Origin: Mytilus trossulus
Taxonomy: Eukaryota; Mollusca; Bivalvia; Mytilida; Mytilidae
Length of the DNA: 64,000 nt
NCBI RefSeq assembly: GCF_036588685.1
Contig: NC_086379.1
Coordinates: 16,787,862 to 16,851,861 of the forward strand
Reading direction: 5' to 3'
Within the stretch, counting starts at the first letter, position 1. Each line of letters starts with the position of its first letter. A program made the translations under genes and the position numbers. Positions 47,366 through 58,439 of this stretch are shown here, piece by piece. A model generated the notes under the pieces. That model was not told where the DNA came from and ran no database searches. It saw only the letters and a list, made by a program, of their open reading frames with translations.

Positions 47366-48780
47366 TCAGTCAAACCATTGTTCCTGGCTAATGAAGATGT
47401 GTTCATAAACATTTTAATCTTTGTGGTCTATTAACACATTGGAAAACATTAATTATAGAATATAACCTGCTACATGTATGTATGCAAGAATTAGTGTTGC
47501 GCATTTCTTCTACCTTTAAGAAACAACACAAATACTGGTATGTAATTTAAATTTTAATGAATATCAATTCACATCACATGTTTTAAAACATATATAACAA
47601 TAAATATCAACAACAGACTTCAAATGACCTGTACGGAACACCTGACATCTGAGCATTTCTCTAAGGAGTCAAGGTGGTATATGTCTGTATACATGTATAT
47701 AGGTTATGTTTGGAATAATCACTTTGACACAATTTCACATTGCATAACTCAAAACAGAGAATGATTTTTAACTGAATAATAGTATCTGTACTCTGTGTAA
47801 GGATCATTTTATAAAAGGTCATTATACATTATTTTCAGCAATGATATTCATAATAATTTGTTTTACTTATATCAAAGTGAGCTTGGTAGGCTCTTCCAAA
47901 AGGGTAATCATATTCTCTCCCACATGGGACATGATTGCAAATACCCTACAGTCAAAGTTGTTTGTCTGTAATTTATATATTGGAACAAAGTACTTAATTT
48001 TACCCCTTCTGGTCTTATAAAAGGTTACAAGTCAAGTTGGGGTTATGTGATCTATCTCAAATAGTTGAATACTAGTAACAAATGTCAGTATTTTGTTAAG
48101 AGAAAACAAAGATTCAGCAATGTATTCTTTATCAAAATGTGTGTGCATAGCTCAGTCTTAAAAGGTTATTCAGTTCAGATCCTACTTATTGATGCATTAT
48201 TTGTTATTCAGTGTTTTATCAGAATCCATTATTTTGATTGAAAGACAATAATAGTAACCTTATTCATTGGCATTTCAAAATAATATTTTATTCCAAATTA
48301 AATCAAAAAATTTATGACAGCATGTGCTTTTTAGGAAAACAATGCATAGGAAAACAAACAAAAAGGCCTGATAAGTTACCCCATGGTTGTAGCATTAAAA
48401 TGTAATTGGAAAATGGAATGGCCCTTTTTGTAATTTTATTAGTGTAGTGTTATGGGTTGAAAATATGTATATTTTAGGTACATGTATGAAGCAATTCCAC
48501 ATTTTTACATCCCATAAATAAAACAACAAAAAGAAGCATTCAATTTTTAAGTAATATCAAGAAGAGGTTTGAAAAATGGTTGCTTAAATATCAAATCAAA
48601 AACAATGAAAATGCAAATAAATGCCAAACAAAATTTCTATTCATAAAGCATCTTATTTAATGATCCTAAACTCACTTGGCACAACATTGCATCAAATAGT
48701 ATACATGTATATCCACTTTGAGTAAAACAATGGATAACAGCAAGGTAACAGCTGATGTCATAATTAACAAACATTCCTTA
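47366..48780. other. Spacer containing the probable NFU1 3' UTR
   Basis: AT-rich sequence downstream of the NFU1 stop (which is at 48781-48783, minus strand). TTTATT (AATAAA on the minus strand) occurs near 48285, and TTTAAT (ATTAAA) near 48657; either could end the transcript. No other feature recognised. Confidence 0.4.
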
Positions 48781-51700
48781 TTAGGTATCTTTTGATTCTC
48801 CAATACTTTTCTCAAATTTTTCAAATTCTTGTTCACTCATATTGTCAGCTTCATCCTCAATCTGTTCAACTCCCATAACTTCTGGTATATAAAACTGTAA
48901 CATATTTTGTACCCCATGTTTCAATGTAACAACTGAACTTGGACAACTTGTACAGGAACCCTGCATCTTTAGTTTTACAATACCTTCTTCAAAACCCTGT
49001 AATTAAAAAAAATATGTTGATTGTATTCAAAGCAAGATAAAATACATCAATAGATAATTCATATTAATAAAACATCCAAAATTTTCTGAACTTACAGTAT
49101 AATTAATCTATCAAAAAACTTTCTTTATATAGTTACAAGACAGAAGTCTGCTAAATATTGTCTGTGCCTGTCCCAAGTTAGGAGCCCTTGGACTTTATAA
49201 GTCTTGTATATTCATATGTTTTGAAGTTTAATGTGAAGTCTGTTTTCACTGAACTTATACACATTTTGTTTAGGGGCAATTGGAAGCCTGCCTCCATGGC
49301 TGGAATGTTCTCTCTGTGTTGAAGACCCCTTTAATAACCTTCAGCTGGTGTCTGCCCTTGGGTCTAGTTGTTGTCTCTTTGACACATTCCCCATTTCCAT
49401 TCTCAATTTTAGCATATGGATATGTTTTTCCAATCTTGGTCCCTGCATTGTGTTTTTTTTAACCTATGTCAAGACAAGTTCTTATCACTTATATACATGG
49501 CTTGAACTTAAAAGTCTGATGAAAAAGCATTTTCATGTCTTACTTAGACTTGGTAGAGTGGCTAAGCTTGGAATTCAGCCACTCTGTACACACCTCAACT
49601 GTGGAAGAATAGAAAAGGCAACGTAAAGTTTACTCCATAGGGTACAAAGCTTAAACCAATTGTGTAAACAAGAGATAGAGAGTAAAACTAGTGAAGTTAT
49701 AATGTATTTATAGTTTACCATATAAACAATATCTCCACCATCTTCCTGTACAGTAGGTCTTATTCTTGTGTCAAGTAACTCCTTAATCATTAGGACCACC
49801 TCATCATCCTCTGGGTCTACAGCTTGACAAAAAAAAAAAAAAAATTTCATTGAAGTTTTAGATTCATACATTGATAAATCAGTATTTGCTTCAAATATGT
49901 TTTTCAAACAATCTTTATAAACAGGATTTATTGATAAATCAGTATTTGCTTCAAATATTATGTTTTTCAAACAATCTTTATAAAGAGGATTTATTAATTA
50001 GATCATTGCTCTTTGTGTTTGATTCTTTATGTTGATGTTCTTGATTGACAGTATTCAACCAGATACTGTTTTATCGGTAATTCGTATATTTTCCCTTTGA
50101 TCTTACTGCCTAATATTTTCCAGTATCAAGGTACTGGCGGTATCACTGAAAATATTAGGCAATACATTGCGTGACGTCATAACATTGCATGACTTCATAA
50201 TTACCAATAAACAGAATAATAGAAAGTTTCGTTTTTGATGCTGACTATATCGTGTTGAATATCTTAACTTGCCCCAAAGGGCTCGTCTAGATATTACACA
50301 TGATATAGTCACTATCAAAAACGAAACTACCTATTATTCTCTATATATTTGAGTAGAAACCTGTAGTAAATAGCATTTTTGACCATGCTTTCCAAAATAT
50401 GTTGGTTTTTTATTTTTTTCACTTGTTCACAATTATTATCATCCTGTTCCATTAGCTGCACTGTACCAGTCTTTATTGAGTGTTTTACTTTGACTACAAA
50501 TGGTCGCTAGGTGACAAAAGGGGTTGGTTGGTGTTGGCATAAAACTGGGATAAACCCAACACATTTTAGCATACACCAAGTCAAGCTACCTGTTTTAAAC
50601 ATGTGTTTTCTTTTATTATAGTCATTTTCATGGGTAGTTAGATGATAAAATACCAAATTTTGAATTGGTTTTTAAAGGTAAATTTCTATAGCTAAGGTGA
50701 ATTCCACAAAATGCAGTAGCTTTTACTTTACATTTATAAAAATGTATAGCCTCAGCATTACATTTTTAAACATCATATGTTGTAGTAACCAGGGCTTCCA
50801 AAATTTTTCTGAGCCAGCCGGACATTTCATATCTGATCCGAATTTTAATCCCTAAGACAAAGTCACAAAAGGCAATTATGGTAATCAGATGGCCATCCCA
50901 TTGACATTAAATTAAAATCGATATTAAACTTTACTTTGATATGAATTTGATGTTCTGACATAAAATGTTAAAATTGACATTGCATCATTCAAAGTGTGCA
51001 CATCAACGTGCTCATATCTGCATTAGACTCTTTATTTGTGCAAAATGAAGTTGTCTAGAACTTTATTTTCGTTTTTAAAGTCAAATTTTTCAAAACCGGA
51101 TGTTGACTTGACAATGATAAAACATGGACCATAAACGGATACGTAAAATCTGTGTACGTTAACATAGAACTACTGAGCGAAGAAGCTCTTTCCATGTTAT
51201 TTCTTCAACAAAACACTTGAAATGAACATTAGATACAGGCATTAATGATAGTTTTAGCATTTTTGAAGAAATGTAGGATGCATTATTGAATTTCCCACCT
51301 GTGCACATGCGCACACGTGTTCTTGTTCATACAACGTAGTTCTGACGATTTTTCATTTAAAACCTTTTTAAATGATTTATCAAATCATGTTTATAAATGT
51401 ATTTATTATATATTTTAAATCAATTAGATACAAGCTGCTGAAATGTACGAAAATAATTGGGAATGGATCGATTAATTTATACAATGTCCGGTACTGAAAA
51501 TAGTTTACCTGTCACCTGAACAGGTAGTTTTCAGCTGTCCAACAACTAATTAGCCTTGATTAAAATTAGAAAGTACTAAAGTAGGGGTTGTTTTGATAGT
51601 AATTAATCATTATGTCACTTTTATGACCGGAAATGTATGGCTGTTAAAGGCAAAATGTTGGGTCAAAAAGATCGTGAATTTATATGTTAAAATGACCGAA

Positions 51701-54700
51701 AAAGCCTTTGAAACTAAAAAGTATATGACCGTTTCATGCTTTGCCCAGCCGGTCTTTTACCGGACATTATACAAATGACCGGAATATATGACCATTTTGG
51801 AAGCCTTGGTAGTAACTAACCAGTATCAATAGAGGGTTGTTCATCAGTCAACACAGGTAAGCCACTGGCAAAGAAGTCCATAATGGTTCCATAGACATCT
51901 GGCTTTACCACCTGCCAATCAATATCTTCATCTGTCTGTAAATCAATAAAATACCAAATAATAGTACAGTGCAACCTGTGTTATCTGACACAATGGGGGA
52001 CCAAAAAAAAATGTTGGATTAAGGTGGTACCTAACACTACAGGGAGATAACTCTGTATAGTTAGCTAAATGTTTTAATGATGCTGTGTTGTAAAAGGAAT
52101 ATAAAGCTTCTCAATGAACAAAATTGGTGTTTGTCAAACTGCTATATAACCAGTGTAATTTTTCTGACAAAACGGTTGGTTCAAAATTTTTGAAATTTTT
52201 ATAGTTTTGTTAAAGGGTCAAAGTAAATACTTTGACAAAATTTCATGAAAATTAAACGAGCCAAATTAATTTTAGTGAAATTGTTGGGTACCACCTTAAG
52301 CAGGGTGTCAAAATACTCAGGTTCTTTCTGAAAGGATTAGCACATTTTGGGACCATGAAAATGTGCTGCTTAAAGTAAGATGTTGGAATACTCAGGTGTA
52401 GGGTTAGATAGGTTAAACTGTAATAGAAATTGAAGCGAGCAATATTGAAGCTATCAGAAATCTTATATTACAATATGTGTACATGTGTAAAGAATCAAAA
52501 AGAATATTTATTAGTTCTGTATATGAAAAATCTATAACACTAAATCTAACAGAGGATTTATCTCATCATTGTATATCCTCTTTTGAAGTTTGCCATGAAA
52601 TACTTTTTACTGAAATGAGTTTACTGTAAGTTGATCTTGGTTTCAATATCCTTACTTTTTTACTCCTACTGGGTGTTTTTTTTAGCCTTAATTGAACGGT
52701 TACCCTCAAGATCAGTATGGGTTACAGTTTACATCTACTTTTGAAAACTTAACAGAACTTATCTTTTCATTACTGAATGATACTTATGGGTTAAAAATAT
52801 TACTTTGAAACCTATAGTGGTTTACTTTTATAAATTGTGACTTGGATGAAGAGTTGTCTCATTGGCACTCATACCACATCTTTTTATATCAATTATACAA
52901 ACTGTACTTTGTATTCTATTTATATAATTTGTGTCATGAATTGATTATCTAAATCCATTAATTGATTTCCATTCTATAAATAACTTGAAATACCAACAGA
53001 AGACTTACTTTAGTTACAGTTATAAAATCTGTTCCAAAAAACACACCTTTTACACCATCAATTCGAAACAGCTGTCTGAAATTTAAGAGAATTGTGAAAC
53101 AATGTATGAGAATGCATGAAAATCATTTAAATTTTAGTAAAACATCCTCTTTCTTATTTTTACACTAATGTGTTCAAATGTTAATTTAAGATCAAATACA
53201 TTTTGCACAGACATATATAAGACACAAGATAAATAATTTTTAACAGAAAGATATTGAATTGTTAAAAATTACAATTCCATGATCATGATGATAGGGATGA
53301 GATTTTATACTATTGAGAAGTGGCGGATCCAGAACTTTTGCTAAGGGGGGGCTCGCTGACTGACCTAAAGGGGGGGTCATAATTCCCTATATAATCAACC
53401 AAATTTTTCCCACAAAAGGGGGGGCCGGACCCCGGACCCCCTGGATCCGCCCATGTTGAGGTTGTGATAAGCACATTGTATATCACTCATTTCTTACAAA
53501 TAATTAGGCTTTTTTTTTTTGGCATAGAGATAAACATCAATGCCTATTTTTCCCTGATAGTCAAACATGTACAAATGATGTTTAAGATTTGGAATAGGGT
53601 TGTACATATGTATATATTTGTTTAGGGGCCATCTGATGGCGCCTCAAGATGTGGGAATTTCTCGCTACATTGAAGACCTGTTGGTAAACTTCTGCTGTTG
53701 TTTTTTCTATGGTCAGGTTGTTGTTTCTTTGACACATTCCCCATTTCCATTTTCAATTTTATTGTATCGTTCTAAAACATACAAAAATCTTATTTCAAAC
53801 TTGAAAACATTTTAAAATAATCATCTTACTTGGCTAAGGTGGAACAGTAAGTGGATGATGCATTGGGAAAATCTTTGGTTCCTGCCTCCAACACTTGTAC
53901 TCCTGGTATGAACTTTAAACTGTTTGGATTGGGAGTCTCTTGTGTTTGAATAAACATATGTCTCACTGCAATAACAATAATGGAAATTTGAAAATTAAAT
54001 TTTCTGATAAATTATCTCTCATTATGAAATCTTTTTTTTTAAGTTTAACTACCGGTAATATGTTTATTGGAGATTTTTTTAGTTGTGACTTGCTATGAAC
54101 TAATTTTCAGTTACTGCAATTAATTGTGTCTTTGAGAAGATTTGATGCAATTGCCAACGAGACAATACTCTATCAGAGACCAAAAGACATAGAAGTTATA
54201 AACAACTACAAAAATGTATATATCTAGAATATTTGTATTAGAATACTCAATAGAGAGGGTGATGGATTGCTACGCTCGAAAACAAGGTTTTCTCTGGATA
54301 ACGACCTGCTCTGTCAACCTCTCCGCTACATGTATGTGTTATAAAATTCTATATTTATATTTAATAAATTAAATAATGTCCACTATTTTTAGTAAATTCC
54401 CAGCAATTTAGGAAAAAAATTTCTAGGATGTTAATATTATCAAACCTTTGTAAATTTGCTGATCTAAGGAGATTATATGTCTGTCACAGTAAAATAGCTG
54501 TGTCTACTAAGACTGATCTAAGGAGATTATATGTCTGTCACAGTTAAATAGCTGTGTCTACTAAGACCTATATGTATTCCTTGATGGGACACACGGTATA
54601 CACATTTCCACTCAGACTGTATGCCCAGATTTATCTATCTATTAGTATGACCAGTAAACTAATGAAGCATGTACAATATTTCAAACATCCTTCAGAATAG

Positions 54701-55926
54701 TCACCGTCAGGACATGCTAGTGATCTCTGTTGATGAAATAGTTAAGACAATTTGCCCATAGATACCCCTCATAGACAAATGATAGATACATGCATATACA
54801 TTTGTACATGTAACTAGTTTTTAGGCAAACAAAACACTTGAATTGTGTATTTGTGTTTTTTTATCATCCAATACACTTTATCAATCTTACCTAATGATTT
54901 TCTGTTTATACATGGTGGCTGTAACAGCACTCTGTTATGTGTATTTGGGATGGCTCTGTTTATTTGGTTACATCTTGTACATGTGTGTACGCTTGAAACC
55001 CTAAGAAAGTAATTAAAAAAATGTAAGCAGATAAAATACAGTATCTAAGTTACAATATACAACATTTACAATGATGTACATGTATAAAGAATTCTTTTTA
55101 AAATAACTTACATGTAGGATGTGTCAATGTATGTGGCAGTTGATCAAAGTTTACCAGTTAACATATACAGAGCAATAAGTTTAAAACTAGTTTTACAAAA
55201 AAGGAAATGATACACAGTAATTAAACAGATATAACATGCCACGCAGGTTATTCAGTTATGTCAGTGTGCACCACATGTTTGATGTTATATAATTATTTCT
55301 TCAGATATAGAAAAAAAGTAACAGTCATTCGTGATATACGCATCATTTTTTAAATGTCAAATAATGTAAAATAAATAAAAACCAGTTTGATGACCTTTGA
55401 CTTTGAACATGTTGTGCTTTTATCTGTATTTTTGATATCCCAAAATCCTTTAATAGTAAAAAGAATAGATTGTAAGGACTTCATACTTTTTCACATTCAT
55501 CATAACTTAATTATTTGGTGGAATTTTTACACTTTTTCGTAAGAATACAGAAATTATACATGTCATAGTGAGGCCAGCTGATAAACCAGAGAAGTACAAT
55601 TCTATAGAAAGTGGACCGAATTGATAAACAATAGTAGAGTGATCTTTTAAAAAGTGGGGAGAGTTTCTGAATAAGTGGGCCGATTTGACGGTGGGACGAG
55701 TTGACTTTGTTATCACAGGTCTAGATTACGCAACGTCACTTTTCAGAACCCATAACAAGGCTAAAATATAATTAGCTTGCAACATAGTGGCACTTTTAAT
55801 ATACCTTATGGATTTAAAAATGTTTTTTATTCATCCCAACCGTATATTATTAACAGACCTTGATAAGACGTGTTGTTTGCGAAAGAAAACATTTCTCAAT
55901 GCCCCAACGTTTATTTTGGTAGCCAT
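48781..55926 (-). CDS. NFU1: NFU1 iron-sulfur cluster scaffold, mitochondrial, complete 7-exon gene
   Basis: Seven exons in transcript order (55926-55859, 55000-54891, 53965-53830, 53075-53009, 51935-51821, 49822-49719, 48996-48781) join in frame to 271 residues (human NFU1 is about 254). NFU1 carries 4Fe-4S clusters to mitochondrial targets such as lipoate synthase and respiratory complexes. Exon 1 gives a basic, Arg-rich presequence ([20 protein letters not shown]) suited to matrix import. The N-terminal Nfu domain starts at [19 protein letters not shown] and includes [17 protein letters not shown] and [13 protein letters not shown]. The C-terminal NifU-like domain has [18 protein letters not shown] and the cluster-binding CxxC in [11 protein letters not shown], then [10 protein letters not shown]. 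All phases match at each junction. The exon 1 donor (GTCTGT) is weak but phase, presequence and upstream ATG agree. Introns hold several transposons; a 62-bp tandem duplication lies beside exon 6 (49855-49985). The acidic C-terminus (after [11 protein letters not shown]) is longer than in vertebrates. Confidence 0.95.
49160..49415 (-). repeat. Short dispersed repeat, inverted copy in NFU1 intron
   Basis: On the plus strand it ends GTTGTCTCTTTGACACATTC then CCCATTTCCATTCTC, the reverse complement of the GAGAATGGAAATGGG family (7375-7505). A similar inverted copy is at 53620-53765, and a stub at 56526-56558 on the plus strand. Confidence 0.7.
50108..50162. repeat. Palindrome (foldback)
   Basis: TGCCTAATATTTTC and GAAAATATTAGGCA lie face to face about 27 bp apart, with partial pairing inside (AGTAT/GTATCACT). 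It is in the NFU1 intron, about 50 bp from the longer hairpin at 50213-50340. Confidence 0.7.
50213..50340. repeat. Long hairpin, about 50-bp arms
   Basis: The left arm (50213-50263) contains AGTTTCGTTTTTGAT and GACTATATCGTG; the right arm (50289-50340) has the same inverted (ATCAAAAACGAAACT, ATGATATAGTC). The arms match with a few mismatches; the loop has GCCCCAAAGGGC. A transcript would form a strong hairpin. Confidence 0.8.
50790..51808. mobile_element. hAT-like non-autonomous transposon, 8-bp target duplication
   Basis: The ends CAGGGCTTCCAAAAT and ATTTTGGAAGCCTTG are an inverted pair with one mismatch. Both sides are flanked by GTAGTAAC (50782-50789 and 51809-51816). An 8-bp duplication and CAG-type ends fit the hAT superfamily. 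The 1019-bp body has CCGGACAT/CCGGTC words near both ends and no transposase. It sits in an NFU1 intron, its 3' duplication starting at intron base +5 from exon 5. Confidence 0.85.
52023..52295. mobile_element. MITE with TTAA target duplication
   Basis: The ends GGTGGTACCTAACA and TGTTGGGTACCACC-like are inverted, flanked by TTAA on both sides (52019-52022, 52296-52299). Removing it restores ATGTTGGATTAAGCAGGGTG, part of another repeat, so the insertion is nested. TTAA duplications are typical of piggyBac-type mobilisation. NFU1 intron. Confidence 0.75.
53320..53453. mobile_element. Small foldback element (GTGGCGGATCCAG ends)
   Basis: GTGGCGGATCCAG at 53320-53332 faces CTGGATCCGCC at 53441-53451. 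The interior has G-runs (GGGGGGG repeated) and CCCCGGACCCC. Related fragments occur near 25000-25110 and 58480-58545 (GATCCGCAACTG-like ends). NFU1 intron. Confidence 0.65.
54240..54345 (+). mobile_element. Small foldback element, copy 2
   Basis: Shares AGAGAGGGTGAT, TGCTACGCTCGAAAAC, GGATAACGACCT and a TGTATGTGTT end with 12325-12449, in the same orientation. NFU1 intron. Confidence 0.55.
54461..54568 (+). repeat. Direct duplication, 54 bp x 2
   Basis: GATCTAAGGAGATTATATGT...CTGTGTCTACTAAGACT occurs twice in a row with one base difference (AAAATAG against TAAATAG). NFU1 intron. Confidence 0.85.
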
Positions 55927-57081
55927 CTTGTCGAAGTCGTGGTGGCAAAAGTGCTTGAAAGTGAATTTAGTAACTCGTCCCTCTGAAGACTCGTCCCTAG
56001 TCTAAAAGGACAGACGAAGCAAAGTAGATTGTGAAAATGAATTGAGGATGTGCACAATACTGAGTATGTATTCTATAGACATTTTATCGAATCTTTTTTA
56101 AGATTCATGCATGATGTGCAACAATTTTGTTTCATTGATAATTTTATGTGATGATGTTGTCACTGACTTTTGGGAATATATATATAGTTTTTGTGCTTGT
56201 TTATTTTTGCCCACTTATATAAAATTTCTATTGTAAATCTAATTTAATCTAAAAGCAGCCAATTTAGGAGAGGGTTAATAAAGCAACACAAAAATTAAAA
56301 GCACGTTTGAAGCATTGAGGCAATCTATAAAAAGGTGATAATTTCATTTATTTAGTTTTTTGTTGTAAATAACTAAAAAGTCTATGTGCGCACTAGTAAT
56401 ATGTAAGTAACAGCTATAGAGAGCTCTTAATCTAATATGACTATCAGATAAACATTCAGAGATTATAAAGTCAATGTACATAAAATTAAAAGGCATGCAT
56501 TAAAAAAGATTTATTTTGTTCAAATAAAATTGAGAATGGAAATGGGGAATGTGTCAAAAGTATGTTTTAATTGGGCCTCGAGAGCCGGTGTGTATATGAT
56601 GCAAACGCCCTTGGGCAATGCACACAAGTAAATGTACCTACCATAAAACCAAGAAATGTTCATTTGCTTAACAAGTTCTTTTGAGACATAAAATCCATGA
56701 ACATGATGTATCAAATTACCAAACAGCAGAGCAACATCAGTCAATACCACTCTTGGATTGAACAATTAAATGTGGTCAAACTGTTTTCAGCCCTAAATGG
56801 TATGGTGAGTGACCTATTCATCTATCCCGAAGAGAAGCAGTGGCTTAAACAAAAAAGATTTTAAACCATATCTTATACGGTTCGAACAAAAGTATCGTAT
56901 GTCCATGATTTTGTCTAAAAAATTATTTAGTGTGTTTAATATGAAACAAATGTAATAAAAGATACTTAATTATTGACGGAATTAGTTAAAAATTTAGTTC
57001 GAATTTCTCAAGTGCCAATACACTGATGCATCTTATTTGTATGGTTCAGAGACGGATTTAGAAGGATCTCCCCATCCCTTT
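55927..57081. other. NFU1 upstream region, no further gene seen
   Basis: Holds the presumed NFU1 promoter. No TATA-like element at a sure position can be named. A stub of the GAGAATGGAAATGGG repeat is at 56526-56558; the antisense open frame at 56520-56765 starts in unrelated sequence and ends in that repeat, so it is not a gene. Confidence 0.4.
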
Positions 57082-58436
57082 TTAGCTCACCTGGCCTAAA
57101 AGGCCAGGTGAGCTTTTCTCATCACTTGGTGTCCGTCGTCGTTGTCGTCGTCGTCTGTCGTCGTTAACAATTACTGAATGGATTTGAATTAAACTTAGCA
57201 TGATTTTTCCTTAGATTATCCTGCACAAAGTGTGTGCTTTGATTTTTGATCCGTCAAAAAAAATGGCCGCCGTTACTTAAAATAGAACATAGGGTTCAAA
57301 TGCAGTTTTTGGCTTATATCTCAAAAACGAAAGCATTTAGAGCAAATCTGACATGGGGTAAAACTGTTCATTAGGTCAAGATCTATTAGGCCTTAAATTT
57401 TCAGAAGAATCAAACAACATTGTTGGGTTTCTGCCACTTAATTGGTAATTTTAAGGAAATTTTGCAGTTTTTGGTCATTATCTTGAATATTATTATAGAT
57501 AAAGATAAACTGTAAACAGCAAAAATGATCAGCAAAGTAAGATCTACAAATAAGTTAATAAGACCAAAATTGTCAATTGACCCCTTAAGGGGTTATTGTC
57601 CTTTAATGACAATTTTTTACAATTTGTTCGATCATCATATTTGCTAACTTTAAAAAATCTTCTCCTCTGAAACTACTGAATGGATTTGGATGAACTTAGC
57701 ATGATTGTTCCTTAGATTATCCTGCACAAGAGTGTGCTTCGATTTTTGATCCGTCAACAAACATGGCCTCTGTTACTTAAAATAGAACATAGGGGTTAAA
57801 TGCAGTTTTTGGCTTATATCTCAAAAACGAAATCATTTAGAGCAAATCTGACATGGGGTAAAAATTATCATTAGTTCAAGATCTATCAGCCCTGAAATTT
57901 TCAGATGAATCAAACAAACCATTGTTGGGTTTATGCCACTTAATTGGTAATTTTAAGGAAACTTTGCAGTTTTTGGTCATGATCTTGAATATTATTATAG
58001 ATAATGATAAACTGTAAACAGCAAAAATGATCAGCAAAGTAAGATCTACAAATAAGTTAATATGACCAAAATTGTCAATTGACCCCTTAAGGGGTTATTG
58101 TCCTTTAATTACAATTTTTCACAATTTGTTCATCATGTTGACTTACTTTAAAAAATCTTCTCCTTTGAAACTGCTGTATCAATTTCAGCCAAACTTAGGC
58201 TAAATGAGTTTCAGAGTATCTAGTATAAATTTTATATTTCATTTCATTGTATGTCAAGAAACATAGCTCCTATGGCTAAAATAGAACATAGGAGAAAATG
58301 ATTTTTTTTTGCTTTTGAAGAAAATAGGACGATTCAGAGAACATTTAAATAAATTGAAAAGCCAAAATAATCATTGATGAGAGATTTAACCAAAAAAAAT
58401 AAGGTGAGCGATTCAGGCTCTTGAGAGCCTCTTGTT
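57082..58436 (-). repeat. 1.36-kb dispersed repeat, copy B (inverted)
   Basis: Starts AGCTCACCTGGCC, then a GTCGTCGTTGTCGTCG tract, and ends TTGAGAGCCTCTTG. It is the reverse complement of copy A at 26195-27567. It contains two copies of a block of about 500 bp (starts near 57163 and 57670; both have TTAGATTATCCTGCACAA then ATAGAACATAGG). Non-coding. Confidence 0.85.
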
Positions 58437-58439
58437 TGC

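Noticed and set aside
56520..56765. 81-codon minus-strand frame
   Set aside because: Its C-terminal part is the GAGAATGGAAATGGG repeat read backwards; the rest has no similarity or splice support.
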